Assembly (NCBI GenBank): GCA_900768755.1
Contig: CAAGDV010000006.1
Span: forward strand, 9,682 to 73,681
Origin: Lachnospiraceae bacterium
GTDB lineage: Bacteria > Bacillota > Clostridia > Lachnospirales > Lachnospiraceae
Direction of reading: 5' to 3'
DNA length: 64,000 nt
Of this stretch, positions 15,980 to 24,864 are shown piece after piece. Below the pieces are notes generated by a model. That model was given only the letters and a program-made list of their open reading frames with translations. It searched no databases and was not told the DNA's origin. The position numbers were made by a program, and so were the translations under genes. The first letter of the stretch is position 1. The number at the start of each line of letters is the position of its first letter.

Positions 15980-18184
15980 ATGTATAATATCAATATACAA
16001 CCCAAAGAAACGCTCATTGACACATCCCCAAGTCTTTACGGACTCTTCTTTGAGGATATAAATCGCGCCGGTGACGGAGGATTGTATGCAGAACTTCTCC
16101 GAAACCGCGCATTTGATGACGGAATAATCCCCGAAGGCTGCAGCTATGACGCTGAAAACAAACTCATCATTTCTTCCACAGGCTGGAGCAGTTCATTCGA
16201 TTGCTGCGAGCTGGAAGGCGTTGCAGGCTGGACAGCAGCTAATGGCGCCGAAATGAGTCTTACTGACAAAGGTACGCTGAACCAAAACCGGAAACGTGCC
16301 CTTATAGTAAAATTCAGCGGCGGCGATATCAGCAATAACGGATTTATGGGAGTGCCTGTCGAATGCGGAAAGAATTATCGTTTCTATATGTTTGCCAAAA
16401 GCAATAAAAGCGTTTTCGTAAAAGTAATGCTTACATCTGAAAGCGGAAAAATCTATGCGGAACACAGCTTTGATATAAACGGCGACTACACAAAATACGA
16501 ATGTGAGCTTACAAGCTCCACCACTGACTGCAATGCAAGGCTTTCGTTTTCTTCCTGTTCAGAGGAACCTGTTACTTTTGGCTTTGTTTCTCTATTCCCA
16601 AAGGATACTTTCATGGGTAGGGAAAACGGTTTGAGAAAGTCGCTTGCGGAGCGTCTTATAAAGTTAAAACCGGCGTTTCTGCGCTTTCCCGGAGGTTGTA
16701 TCGTTGAGGGATTTTCAAAGGAAACGGCTTACCGTTTCGCCGATTCTATCGGTCCTGTGTGGGAGAGAAAACCGCACTGGCTCCTCTGGTCGTATATGAC
16801 TACAAATGGGCTTGGATTCCACGAATACCTTCAATTTTGCGAGGACGCAGGAATTGATGCAATGTATGTTTTCAACTGCGGAATGACCTGTCAGGGAAGA
16901 TGCCCTGATTATTTTGATGAAAAGCTGATTGAAGAATTCTACGAGGATACTGTTCACGCAATTCTTTATGCAACGGCTCCCGCAGATACCGAATGGGGTT
17001 ACAAGAGAGCCGCAAACGGTCACCCGGAGCCATTCACACAGCTGAAATACCTTGAGATAGGCAACGAAAACTGGGGCGGTGAGTACAACAAGCGTTATGA
17101 GTATTTTTACAAGAGGCTGAAAGAACAGTTCCCGCAATTCATTTACATATCTACCGACCACACAGAAAAAGCGGGACTTGCAACAGAGTACGTTGATGAA
17201 CATTTTTATTCCGACCCCATTTTCTTTGCCGCTAATACCGGTCTTTATGATGACCTTGACCGTAGCGGGATAAACATTTATTGTGGTGAATATGCGGCGA
17301 CTATCGGCGTAAAGGAAGGTACTCTTTACGGCGCGCTGGGCGAAGCAGCATTCCTTACGGGAGTTGAACGCAATCAGGACAAGGTGCGTATGACAAGCTA
17401 TGCACCGCTGTTCAAGAATGTTGATTATGTTTCGTGGGAGCCGGATATGATAGTTTTCAACAACCATGAAGATTATGCTATTCCAAGTTATTATATGCTG
17501 CAAATGTTCGCTGAAAACAGAGGCGACTATGTATGCGGTCACTCTGTTGTGACTGATAGTGACAGACGAATTGAAAGCGGACATTTCACCGCACCTGACG
17601 GAACTGTCACAGAGGGGAAATGCTATTCCACCGACATTGATATATCGGGAGATTTTCGTATCAGTTTCTGGGACAGAGGCACTGTTGGCGAAGAACAGAA
17701 TCACTATGACTGGATTCTTGAAAACGGAACAAGCAAAGTGGTTCATTACAACGGCTGGTCGGCTGAAATAATCTGCAAGGAAATTTCGTGTGATATTCCC
17801 GAAGGAACTGCTCATATTGAACTTACCGCCGATGAGGACAGTTTTAAGATTACGCTCAATGATAAAATCATACACGAACACACTCTCGGAGCGATACCGC
17901 ATATTTCGGCGGTATGTACTGTTGACAGAAACAGCGGTGAGGTTATATCTAAGATTGTTAACTTTTCGGAAAATGAGATTCCGCTGACAATAGTTTATGA
18001 TACACTTATGGCTGAAACAGCAGATATGACTGTTCTCACAGCGGACAGTTATTCCGCACATAACAGCTTTGAATCCTCCGAAGCGGTCATTCCTTACAAA
18101 GCGAAAATACAAGCATCAAGAGAGTTCAGTGTTTCTGTTAAACCGCGTTCGGTCAATGTGATAAGGCATAAACTATCTAAATGA
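15980..18184 (+). CDS. alpha-L-arabinofuranosidase, GH51 family
   Basis: 734 residues, no signal peptide, so intracellular. It would release terminal L-arabinofuranose from imported arabino-oligosaccharides. The N-terminus SLYGLFFEDINRAGDGGLYAELL is typical of GH51; residues about 60-200 contain a carbohydrate-binding-like beta insert; the barrel includes LRFPGGC, the acid/base glutamate in EIGNENW (Glu363) and a predicted nucleophile in CGEYAA (Glu437). The C-terminal third is a beta-sandwich. A GAGG precedes the ATG. Single-gene unit with its own promoter and a hairpin at its end. The assignment of the nucleophile is inference. Confidence 0.9.
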   Translation: MYNINIQPKETLIDTSPSLYGLFFEDINRAGDGGLYAELLRNRAFDDGIIPEGCSYDAENKLIISSTGWSSSFDCCELEGVAGWTAANGAEMSLTDKGTLNQNRKRALIVKFSGGDISNNGFMGVPVECGKNYRFYMFAKSNKSVFVKVMLTSESGKIYAEHSFDINGDYTKYECELTSSTTDCNARLSFSSCSEEPVTFGFVSLFPKDTFMGRENGLRKSLAERLIKLKPAFLRFPGGCIVEGFSKETAYRFADSIGPVWERKPHWLLWSYMTTNGLGFHEYLQFCEDAGIDAMYVFNCGMTCQGRCPDYFDEKLIEEFYEDTVHAILYATAPADTEWGYKRAANGHPEPFTQLKYLEIGNENWGGEYNKRYEYFYKRLKEQFPQFIYISTDHTEKAGLATEYVDEHFYSDPIFFAANTGLYDDLDRSGINIYCGEYAATIGVKEGTLYGALGEAAFLTGVERNQDKVRMTSYAPLFKNVDYVSWEPDMIVFNNHEDYAIPSYYMLQMFAENRGDYVCGHSVVTDSDRRIESGHFTAPDGTVTEGKCYSTDIDISGDFRISFWDRGTVGEEQNHYDWILENGTSKVVHYNGWSAEIICKEISCDIPEGTAHIELTADEDSFKITLNDKIIHEHTLGAIPHISAVCTVDRNSGEVISKIVNFSENEIPLTIVYDTLMAETADMTVLTADSYSAHNSFESSEAVIPYKAKIQASREFSVSVKPRSVNVIRHKLSK

Positions 18185-18250
18185 TACAGAGAGCCTTTCG
18201 GCTTGGAAATATAGGAATTTTTGTCCGCTAAAGGTACAAAATATAATCCT

Positions 18251-18310
18251 GCAAACATAGCAGAAGACATCTGTTCGCTTTCGTGAACAGATGTCTTCTG
18301 CTATGTTTGC
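18251..18310. terminator. very long perfect hairpin between convergent genes
   Basis: Two 26-base arms (18251-18276 and 18285-18310) pair without mismatch around an 8-base loop; a further C-G pair closes inside. The plus side is followed by CATTTTTC, the minus side by an A/T-rich stretch, so it can end both the arabinofuranosidase transcript and the lipid operon transcript. A stem of this length is unusual for a terminator. Confidence 0.7.
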
Positions 18311-18342
18311 CATTTTTCAAAATATAAAGGTCATTACACAAT

Positions 18343-19866
18343 CTATAACGGAATATTCCCGTGTTTTTTTCCGGGTGTTTCGACATTCTTCTGCTCAAGC
18401 ATTGCAAAGGCATTGATTACTCTTTCCCTTGTCTCTTCCGGGCGGATGACCTCATCAATATATCCGCGCTCGGCAGCGACATAAGGATTGAGGAATTTGC
18501 GGGTATACTCCGCAATTTTCTCCTCTCGCTCTTCTCCCACGGCCTTGGAAGCAATGATTCCCACTGCTCCCTCGGCGCCCATAACCGCAATCTCCGCGGT
18601 CGGCCACGAATACACAAGGTCTGCACCGAGACCCTTGCTGTTCATGCCGATATATGCGCCGCCGTAGGCTTTCCTCAGAATAACCGTGACGGTCGGAACC
18701 GTAGCCTCGCTGTAGGCGTAAAGCATTTTGGCACCATGGCGGATTATTCCTTTGTACTCCTGCTCTTTGCCCGGAAGGAATCCCGGAACATCTACAAGAG
18801 TGAGAATCGGTATGTTAAAGCAGTCGCAGAACCTGATAAGTCTTGCGGCTTTGTCACCGGAATTGTAATCCAGAGAGCCCGCCATCTTACACGGCTGGTT
18901 GGCAATGACGCCGACCGTTCTGCCCTCCATACGCATAAGTCCGACTACGATGTTGGGCGAAAAAGCCTCCGAAACCTCCATGAATGTATCCTTATCGCAA
19001 AGCTCCTCGATAACATCATGAACATCATAAGTATTTTTCTGATTGGGTGATACGATATCACGCAAACGCTTATGAAAATATTTTTTTGACGGCTTAACTG
19101 CCTCCGGCTTTTCAAGATAATTCTGCGGCAGATATGAAAGCAGTTTTCTGACGGCAAGCAGACATTCCCTGTCGTTGTCGTACACAAAATGCGCCACGCC
19201 GCTTATTCCCGAGTGAACTCCGGCTCCGCCAAGCTCCATGGCGGTAACCTCTTCGCCGGTAACCTCTTTAATTACCTTCGGGCCGGTCAGGTACATCTGG
19301 CTGTTTTCCTTGGTCATGAAGACAAAATCACACAGCGCCGGGGCATAACATGCTCCGCCCGCGCAGGGGCCCAGAATAACCGCAATCTGCGGAACTACTC
19401 CTGACATGTTGACATGTCTTTTGAACATGCCCGCATATCCGTTGAGGCTGTCGATTCCTTCCTCGATGCGGGCGCCGCCGCTGTCGTTAATCTCGATAAA
19501 AGGTGCCTTGGCATTCATCGCCATGTCCATGGCGTTGCATATTTTGCGGGCATGGTATTCGCCCAGCGCGCCTCCGATTACGGTAAAATCCTGTGCAGAG
19601 GCAAAAACAACCCTGCCGTTCACTCTACCGTAGCCGCACACAACGCCGTCTCCGGGCGTCTTTTTCTTGTCCATTCCAAAATCCGTGATGCGGGACGCAA
19701 CCAGAGTATTAATCTCCACAAAGGTGCCTTCATCAAAAAGAATATCAAGGCGTTCCCTCGCGGTAAGCTTTCCTTTTTTGTGCTGGTTCTCAACACGGGT
19801 CGCACCGCCGCCTTCTATGGCTTTCGCCCTTCTGGAATCCAGATCACTCAACAATTCATCCCACAT
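18343..19866 (-). CDS. acyl-CoA carboxylase carboxyltransferase (PccB/AccD5-like)
   Basis: 507 residues from the ATG at 19864-19866 with GGAGG nine bases upstream. Both crotonase-like halves are present: biotin-binding half with KLTARERLDILFDEGTF and SGGARIEEG, and acyl-CoA half with GVIANQPCKMAGSLD, DVPGFLPG and KAYGGAYIGM. It moves carboxylate from biotin to acetyl- or propionyl-CoA, or in decarboxylases the reverse. No biotin carboxylase or biotin carrier is encoded nearby. As last gene of the lipid operon, it probably supplies malonyl- or methylmalonyl-CoA to FabD. Alternative: methylmalonyl-CoA decarboxylase alpha subunit, less likely in this context. Confidence 0.88.
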   Translation of the reverse strand: MWDELLSDLDSRRAKAIEGGGATRVENQHKKGKLTARERLDILFDEGTFVEINTLVASRITDFGMDKKKTPGDGVVCGYGRVNGRVVFASAQDFTVIGGALGEYHARKICNAMDMAMNAKAPFIEINDSGGARIEEGIDSLNGYAGMFKRHVNMSGVVPQIAVILGPCAGGACYAPALCDFVFMTKENSQMYLTGPKVIKEVTGEEVTAMELGGAGVHSGISGVAHFVYDNDRECLLAVRKLLSYLPQNYLEKPEAVKPSKKYFHKRLRDIVSPNQKNTYDVHDVIEELCDKDTFMEVSEAFSPNIVVGLMRMEGRTVGVIANQPCKMAGSLDYNSGDKAARLIRFCDCFNIPILTLVDVPGFLPGKEQEYKGIIRHGAKMLYAYSEATVPTVTVILRKAYGGAYIGMNSKGLGADLVYSWPTAEIAVMGAEGAVGIIASKAVGEEREEKIAEYTRKFLNPYVAAERGYIDEVIRPEETRERVINAFAMLEQKNVETPGKKHGNIPL

Positions 19867-19867
19867 T

Positions 19868-20788
19868 TTAGATACCCTCCAAGTCTTCAACGGTGTTTAT
19901 GGTAATAACCTTAATTCCTCTGTCTATTCTCTTCATAAATCCGGCAAGTGTTTTGCCCGGTCCGATTTCATAGAAAGTGTCAACGCCCTCAGAAATCATT
20001 TTTTCCATGCTCTGCTGCCATCTTACCGGCGAAGAGACCTGAAGCTTCAATGTCTCTTTGATTCCGGCGTCATCGGTGACAATCTCTGCATTAATATTGT
20101 TGATGTAAGGAATCTGCGGCTTGTTAACCGTGACATTCAAAAGCTCCGAATACAGTTTGTCACCGGCTCCGCTAAGCATCGGGGAATGAAACGGCCCGCT
20201 GACATTTAACCTCGTAACCATCTTCGCTCCCGCTTCCTTAAGCGCATCCATCGCTTCCTCAACGGATTCTGTATATCCTGATATTACAATCTGTCCGGGG
20301 CAGTTATAGTTGGCTGCCGCAACAACTTTTCCGCTCTCTGTCGAAATCTTTGCGCATACCTCATCAATCGTGCCGGCATCCAGCGCGATTACGGCCGCCA
20401 TGGCTCCCTTTCCTTCGGGGACCTCGTTCTCCATGTAAAGTCCGCGCTTTCTGACAACACGCATCGCATCGGCAAAGTTCATTGCCCCCGACGCGACAAG
20501 CGCTGCGTACTCTCCGAGGCTTAGTCCCGCGGTGATATCCGCCTTAACTCCTTTAAGCGTTACTGCCTTAAGAATGCAGACCTCAGCCGCAAGCATCGCA
20601 GCCTGGGTGTACTCAGTCTTGTTGATGAGCTCATTCTCATCAAACATGATGTGCTTGAGGTCAAAATCCATCAGCGCATCCGCTTCGTCAATAACCTGCC
20701 TGCACTCCTCGTATGTGTCGTAGAAATCTTTTGCCATTCCCACATACTGCGCGCCCTGTCCGGGAAAAATAAAAGCTGTCTTACTCAT
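19868..20788 (-). CDS. fabD: malonyl-CoA:ACP transacylase
   Basis: 306 residues, standard FabD length. Motifs: FIFPGQGAQYVGMAKDFY, the nucleophile elbow GLSLGEYAAL with the catalytic serine, the LNVSGPFHSPML histidine, and the C-terminal FYEIGPGKTLAGFMKR. It loads malonyl groups onto acyl carrier protein, presumably the two carriers encoded in the same operon. One base separates its stop from the carboxyltransferase start. A housekeeping FabD probably exists elsewhere, as the operon is not the standard fab cluster, but this cannot be seen here. Confidence 0.93.
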   Translation of the reverse strand: MSKTAFIFPGQGAQYVGMAKDFYDTYEECRQVIDEADALMDFDLKHIMFDENELINKTEYTQAAMLAAEVCILKAVTLKGVKADITAGLSLGEYAALVASGAMNFADAMRVVRKRGLYMENEVPEGKGAMAAVIALDAGTIDEVCAKISTESGKVVAAANYNCPGQIVISGYTESVEEAMDALKEAGAKMVTRLNVSGPFHSPMLSGAGDKLYSELLNVTVNKPQIPYINNINAEIVTDDAGIKETLKLQVSSPVRWQQSMEKMISEGVDTFYEIGPGKTLAGFMKRIDRGIKVITINTVEDLEGI

Positions 20789-20802
20789 TCTGATTCACCT
20801 TC

Positions 20803-21249
20803 TTAATCCTCTGCATATATAGTCTCTTTGGGTACTGCGGTAAACATTAATTCGCCTTTTGCCCTGACCTTGTCGTTGACGGATATTGTCACGGCAAAGG
20901 TAAAAAGTCCCGAAGCTCCCATCGTTTTGCGACAGTCAATAATAAGTGTATCTCCCGGTATAACAGGCTTAACGAATTTAAAGTCCTTAACCTTAAGAAG
21001 CACATATATTGAGCTGTCATCGGTTCCGTCTGCCTCGATTGCAAGCGAACACGCCTGTGCCGCTGACTCAATCACTAATACGCCCGGCATAATGGGGGCG
21101 TCCGGGAAATGGCCGGTAAAATACGGTTCGTTGACCGATACATTTTTTAATGCTTTTACCGACTCGCCGGGAACCAGCTCGAGCACGCGCTCCACCATCT
21201 GAAAAGGCGGGCGCTGTTTAATTCTTTTGTTGATATCGATAATATTCAT
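20803..21249 (-). CDS. fabZ: 3-hydroxyacyl-ACP dehydratase FabZ-like
   Basis: 148-residue hot-dog-fold protein. The signature GHFPDAPIMPGVLVIESAAQA contains the catalytic His and Glu of FabZ. N-terminus INKRIKQRPPFQMVERVLEL is also typical. Dehydrates 3-hydroxyacyl-ACP to trans-2-enoyl-ACP. The start codon overlaps the stop of fabG (TAATG), so the two are coupled. With no enoyl reductase in the operon, its product might be extended without reduction. Confidence 0.92.
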   Translation of the reverse strand: MNIIDINKRIKQRPPFQMVERVLELVPGESVKALKNVSVNEPYFTGHFPDAPIMPGVLVIESAAQACSLAIEADGTDDSSIYVLLKVKDFKFVKPVIPGDTLIIDCRKTMGASGLFTFAVTISVNDKVRAKGELMFTAVPKETIYAED

Positions 21250-21983
21250 TATAAGCTGAGACCTCCGTCCATCACTATAACCTGTCCGGTGATATATGAG
21301 CTTGCATCCGAGCAGAGCATGTTAACCACCTCGGCAACCTCCTCAACAGTTCCCAGACGTCCCATAGGAATGTTTTTAAGGTACTCCTCTTTCTTTTCCT
21401 CCGGGATTGCCTCAATCATCTCTGTTGCAATAAAGCCCGGGGCAACTGCATTCACCTGGATTCCGTAAGGTGCAAGTTCTTTTGCCAGCGTTGCGGTCAT
21501 AGAATTGACTGCGCCTTTGGTCGCGCTGTATACCGACTGTCCCGCAAGTGCGAGCTTGGAGCTGACGGACGAGATATTCACAATTCTGCCGCTCTTTTGC
21601 TTGAACATCTTAAGCGCAGCCTGCTGACATGCGTAAAAATAGCCTTTCACATTGATGTTAAAGCTCCTGTCAAGGGAGTCCGCGTTAAGCATAAGCAGAT
21701 ATGCGTCATCCACGACACCCGCATTGTTGACAAGAATATCAATATGTCCAAAATACTTGAAGGCTTCCCTAAAGAGTGCTGACACATCCTTCTGAACGGA
21801 CATGTTAGCTTTTACCGCAATCGCATCAACTCCCATTGCCTTGATTGCCTCCACAACCTTCATAGCTTCCTCTTCGCTGCTGTTGTAGTTGACAACAACA
21901 TTGATTCCTTCCTTTGCAAGTCTCAATGCGCACGCCTTACCTATACCTCTTGAAGCGCCCGTAACAATTGCAACCTTACTCAT
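21249..21983 (-). CDS. fabG: 3-oxoacyl-ACP reductase FabG-like
   Basis: 244-residue classical short-chain dehydrogenase: NADPH loop GASRGIGKACALRLA, NNAGVVDDAYLL, catalytic ISSVSSKLALAGQSVYSATKGA with Ser, Tyr and Lys, and the C-terminal GQVIVMDGGLSL. Reduces the 3-keto group after each condensation. It follows the ketosynthase fusion gene by 12 bases. High confidence in family; the acyl chain it works on is not known. Confidence 0.92.
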   Translation of the reverse strand: MSKVAIVTGASRGIGKACALRLAKEGINVVVNYNSSEEEAMKVVEAIKAMGVDAIAVKANMSVQKDVSALFREAFKYFGHIDILVNNAGVVDDAYLLMLNADSLDRSFNINVKGYFYACQQAALKMFKQKSGRIVNISSVSSKLALAGQSVYSATKGAVNSMTATLAKELAPYGIQVNAVAPGFIATEMIEAIPEEKKEEYLKNIPMGRLGTVEEVAEVVNMLCSDASSYITGQVIVMDGGLSL

Positions 21984-21995
21984 ATTACTTCCTCC

Positions 21996-24413
21996 TTATG
22001 CTCTTTTGAGAACCACTGCCGCATACGAGCCGCCCGGAGCGTAACTGGTCACAAGCATGGTTTTGTAATCAGATGTATCAACGCTGATTTCTGTTGCTTT
22101 CCTGCCATCGAATCTGAAAGCTGTCTGCTTTGCCGGAAGCTTTCCCGAAAGCGTGAGCGCCGCGTGCATTGCCGAAAGTGTTGCGGCAGCCGCTCTTGAC
22201 TCTCCGACAATTGTCTTAACCGACATAACAGGCTTAACATTACCTGCGAATACCCTGTTGTAAGAATCCATCTCTATTCCGTCAACGGTTGTATTTCCGT
22301 TGCCGAAACCTACAATTGCATCAATGTCGGAAGGGTTGATTCCCGCACTCTCGCAGGCCTTAAGAATCGCTTTGTCAAGGGCTTCATCCGAACCTTTAAG
22401 TGTTCCAACCGAAACGGACTCATGTGTCATCGCATAGCCGCAGACCTCGGCGTACTTATAAGCGCCTCTTTCGCCGGCAGAAGCCTCACTCTCAAGCATG
22501 ATTGAGGTACTTCCCTCTCCGAGAACAAAACCTCTCTTGTTAAGACCGTACGGCGTCGTATCGGCGCAGTCCGTGGTGTATCCGAGTCTGCCGTACAAAA
22601 GTCTTGTCATCTCAGTGTTCTCATCGGTTCCGCACGCCATCATCATCTTCTCGGCACCGTCGCGGACCGTGTTATATGCGTAGCAGATGCTCTGAAGGCC
22701 TGCCTGCATTCCGTTGGTCAAAGTAACGTTAACGCCCTTTACCCCTGAATTGATTGACAGATATCCGCCTGCAGCATTGTAAACCGTGTTGGGGAACACA
22801 AAAGCGCTTCCGGCGTGAAGTCCGTTCTTAATCAGACCTTCGTGGAAATTAATAATCTCTGTTGCAGGACCGTCTGCTGTTCCGACAATCATACCGATAT
22901 CGGTCTCATTGTCGCTTGTCACCGTAACTCCCGCGCTCTTAAGGCATGCGCGTCCCGATACAACCTGTGTCTGGCTGAACTTGTCGAGTTTTCTGTAAAA
23001 TGCAAGCTTAATATCATGTTCTTTAAAATCATCCGCACCGACCGAAGACTCCAAAGAGCCTCCCTCGGCGTTAACTTTTCCCGCCTTTACGGCATCAATG
23101 TAAGCGTCAACACTGTTTCCCACAGAGCTTACAAGTCCAAAACCGGTTACATACACCCTGTTGTTCTCAAGTGCTGCCACCGGGCGCGGATTCTTTGAGA
23201 AAATAACGCTCGCATTGTTTCCGCCGAATGCGAAATTGTTGGACATTGCAAGATTAATCTCTTTTTTCTTGGCAACGTTAGGCATAAAATCAAGTTTTCC
23301 TGCCTTCTCCTTAAGGTTCTCCAAATCTTCGTCCGAATATCCGATTGTCGGGGGAACTGTGTTAGTCTCAAGAGCCTTGATTGTATATATTGCTTCAACG
23401 GCACCGGCTGCTCCGAGGCAGTGTCCGACCATTGATTTGGTTGAGTCAACCGCAGTGTTCTCATTCTCTCCGAAAATAGTCTGCATTGCCTGTATCTCAG
23501 TTGAGTCGTTAAGCGGGGTTCCCGTGGCATGTCCGTTGATATAATCTATCTCGGAAGCACTCACGTCAGAATGCTTAAGCGCCCACTTCATCGCGTTCAT
23601 CTGGCCTTCACTGTCAGGTCTTGGCGCTGTGATATGATGAGCGTCAGAGCTGATTCCGCCGGAAAGAACGTCACAGTAGATATGTGCGCCTCGTGCCTTT
23701 GCATGCTCAAAAGACTCAACGATAAGCACGCCTGCGCCCTCTCCGAGTGTAATTCCCTTGCTCTTGTTGTACGGCGAGCACGGGTCAGTATCAAGCGCAT
23801 GAAGAGCTGTGAAACCTCCGAATGCCAGGGCTGAAAAAGAGTCCGAACCTCCGACTATGTATGCGTCTCCGATTCCCGCACGAATCAAATCACATGCGTA
23901 CTCAATGCTTATGGTACTTGCGGCGCATGCGTTGCCCACGTTGGTGACAATACCCTTTGCGCCGGCAATCTTTGCAACATTGTTGGCAATCGAACCGATT
24001 GACATTTTGATGATATCATCCGAATCTGAGCTCTCGGGATTCTCCTCGTATGCGGTAAAAAACTTCTGGATACTTACCGCACCGCCCACGCAGCTTCCTA
24101 TGATGACTCCGACTCTGTCGGCATTTGAATCGTCGATTACGATTCCCGAATCCTCTAATGCCTCTGTGGCTGCTTTTACGCAAAGGAGCGAAACACGGTC
24201 CATCTTATCGGCATCCTCGCCCGCCGAAACATCAAAATGCTCCGGCACCTCTGCGCCCATATGTGCGTAACAGTTGCTTGTGTCAATTGAGCGGACCTCC
24301 TTGATTCCAAGCACGCCGTTAATGCAGTTTGTAAAACTCTCACTTACCGAATTGCCGATTGAGTTAATCATTCCCAGACCGGTAATTACGCATCTTTTCT
24401 CATTATTTGACAT
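21996..24413 (-). CDS. fused ketosynthase and degenerate ketosynthase (chain-length-factor-like)
   Basis: 805 residues from the ATG at 24411-24413 (GAGG nine bases upstream). Residues 1-408 are a complete FabF-type ketosynthase: Cys163 in NACAAST, His295 in NGHATGTP, His331 in GHCLGAAG. Residues about 418-805 repeat the thiolase fold, but Met569 replaces the cysteine (NGMQAGL), the first His motif reads GFGNGNTT, and the second His is Glu738 (VGES). The second half is thus inactive and resembles chain-length-factor subunits of type II polyketide synthases, which partner with an active ketosynthase. Here both sit in one chain, so a 1:1 ratio is fixed. Expected role: Claisen condensation with chain-length control. 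Confidence 0.9.
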   Translation of the reverse strand: MSNNEKRCVITGLGMINSIGNSVSESFTNCINGVLGIKEVRSIDTSNCYAHMGAEVPEHFDVSAGEDADKMDRVSLLCVKAATEALEDSGIVIDDSNADRVGVIIGSCVGGAVSIQKFFTAYEENPESSDSDDIIKMSIGSIANNVAKIAGAKGIVTNVGNACAASTISIEYACDLIRAGIGDAYIVGGSDSFSALAFGGFTALHALDTDPCSPYNKSKGITLGEGAGVLIVESFEHAKARGAHIYCDVLSGGISSDAHHITAPRPDSEGQMNAMKWALKHSDVSASEIDYINGHATGTPLNDSTEIQAMQTIFGENENTAVDSTKSMVGHCLGAAGAVEAIYTIKALETNTVPPTIGYSDEDLENLKEKAGKLDFMPNVAKKKEINLAMSNNFAFGGNNASVIFSKNPRPVAALENNRVYVTGFGLVSSVGNSVDAYIDAVKAGKVNAEGGSLESSVGADDFKEHDIKLAFYRKLDKFSQTQVVSGRACLKSAGVTVTSDNETDIGMIVGTADGPATEIINFHEGLIKNGLHAGSAFVFPNTVYNAAGGYLSINSGVKGVNVTLTNGMQAGLQSICYAYNTVRDGAEKMMMACGTDENTEMTRLLYGRLGYTTDCADTTPYGLNKRGFVLGEGSTSIMLESEASAGERGAYKYAEVCGYAMTHESVSVGTLKGSDEALDKAILKACESAGINPSDIDAIVGFGNGNTTVDGIEMDSYNRVFAGNVKPVMSVKTIVGESRAAAATLSAMHAALTLSGKLPAKQTAFRFDGRKATEISVDTSDYKTMLVTSYAPGGSYAAVVLKRA

Positions 24414-24559
24414 ATCATCATACCTCTTTATATATCGCCGGGCATAACCCGGTTGTAATCGTGAATCATATCCGGCGCATCTTTTGCGGGACACGCACCA
24501 TTAAATATATCATATTCCGACTGCGCGCCCACGCAATCCGCCGGATAAAATGGAGGAGA

Positions 24560-24814
24560 TTAAGCCTCCAAATGCTCCATAACATACTGGCTGAGTGCTT
24601 CGATGTTAAAGAAATGCTCTTTTGCAACACCTGTCATCTGCACGCCGAACTCACTGTCGATTCCGGCAATGATTTCAAGTGAATCAATTGAATCAAGGCC
24701 GATGCCATCTCCGAAAAGTTCGATGTCATAAGTAAGCTCCTCAGCAGGAATTCTGAGGTTCTCAACAAGTATGTTTTTGATCTTTTCTGCGATTTCTGTC
24801 TGCTTTGCGTCCAT
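24560..24814 (-). CDS. acyl carrier protein
   Basis: 84-residue acidic helical protein with the phosphopantetheine serine in GIGLDSIDSLEI (the DS-[IL] motif). The stretch FGDGIGLDS differs from housekeeping AcpP (LGADSLD), as expected for a pathway-specific carrier. GGAGAG precedes the ATG. The 146 bases between this gene and the ketosynthase fusion hold no gene; I see only a short GC-rich inverted repeat there. One of two carriers in the operon. Confidence 0.92.
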   Translation of the reverse strand: MDAKQTEIAEKIKNILVENLRIPAEELTYDIELFGDGIGLDSIDSLEIIAGIDSEFGVQMTGVAKEHFFNIEALSQYVMEHLEA

Positions 24815-24864
24815 TTTTGCTCTCCTTAAATAAATTTATATATAGAAACAGTCAACGACTGAGC

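Noticed and set aside
16715..18112. 465-codon open frame antisense to the arabinofuranosidase gene
   Set aside because: It lies fully within a clear GH51 coding region, has no recognisable domain and a cysteine/valine-rich composition typical of a complementary-strand shadow.
24420..24559. Possible small gene or riboswitch between the ACP and ketosynthase genes
   Set aside because: No start-stop frame with a ribosome site and no conserved structure seen, only a short GC-rich inverted repeat.
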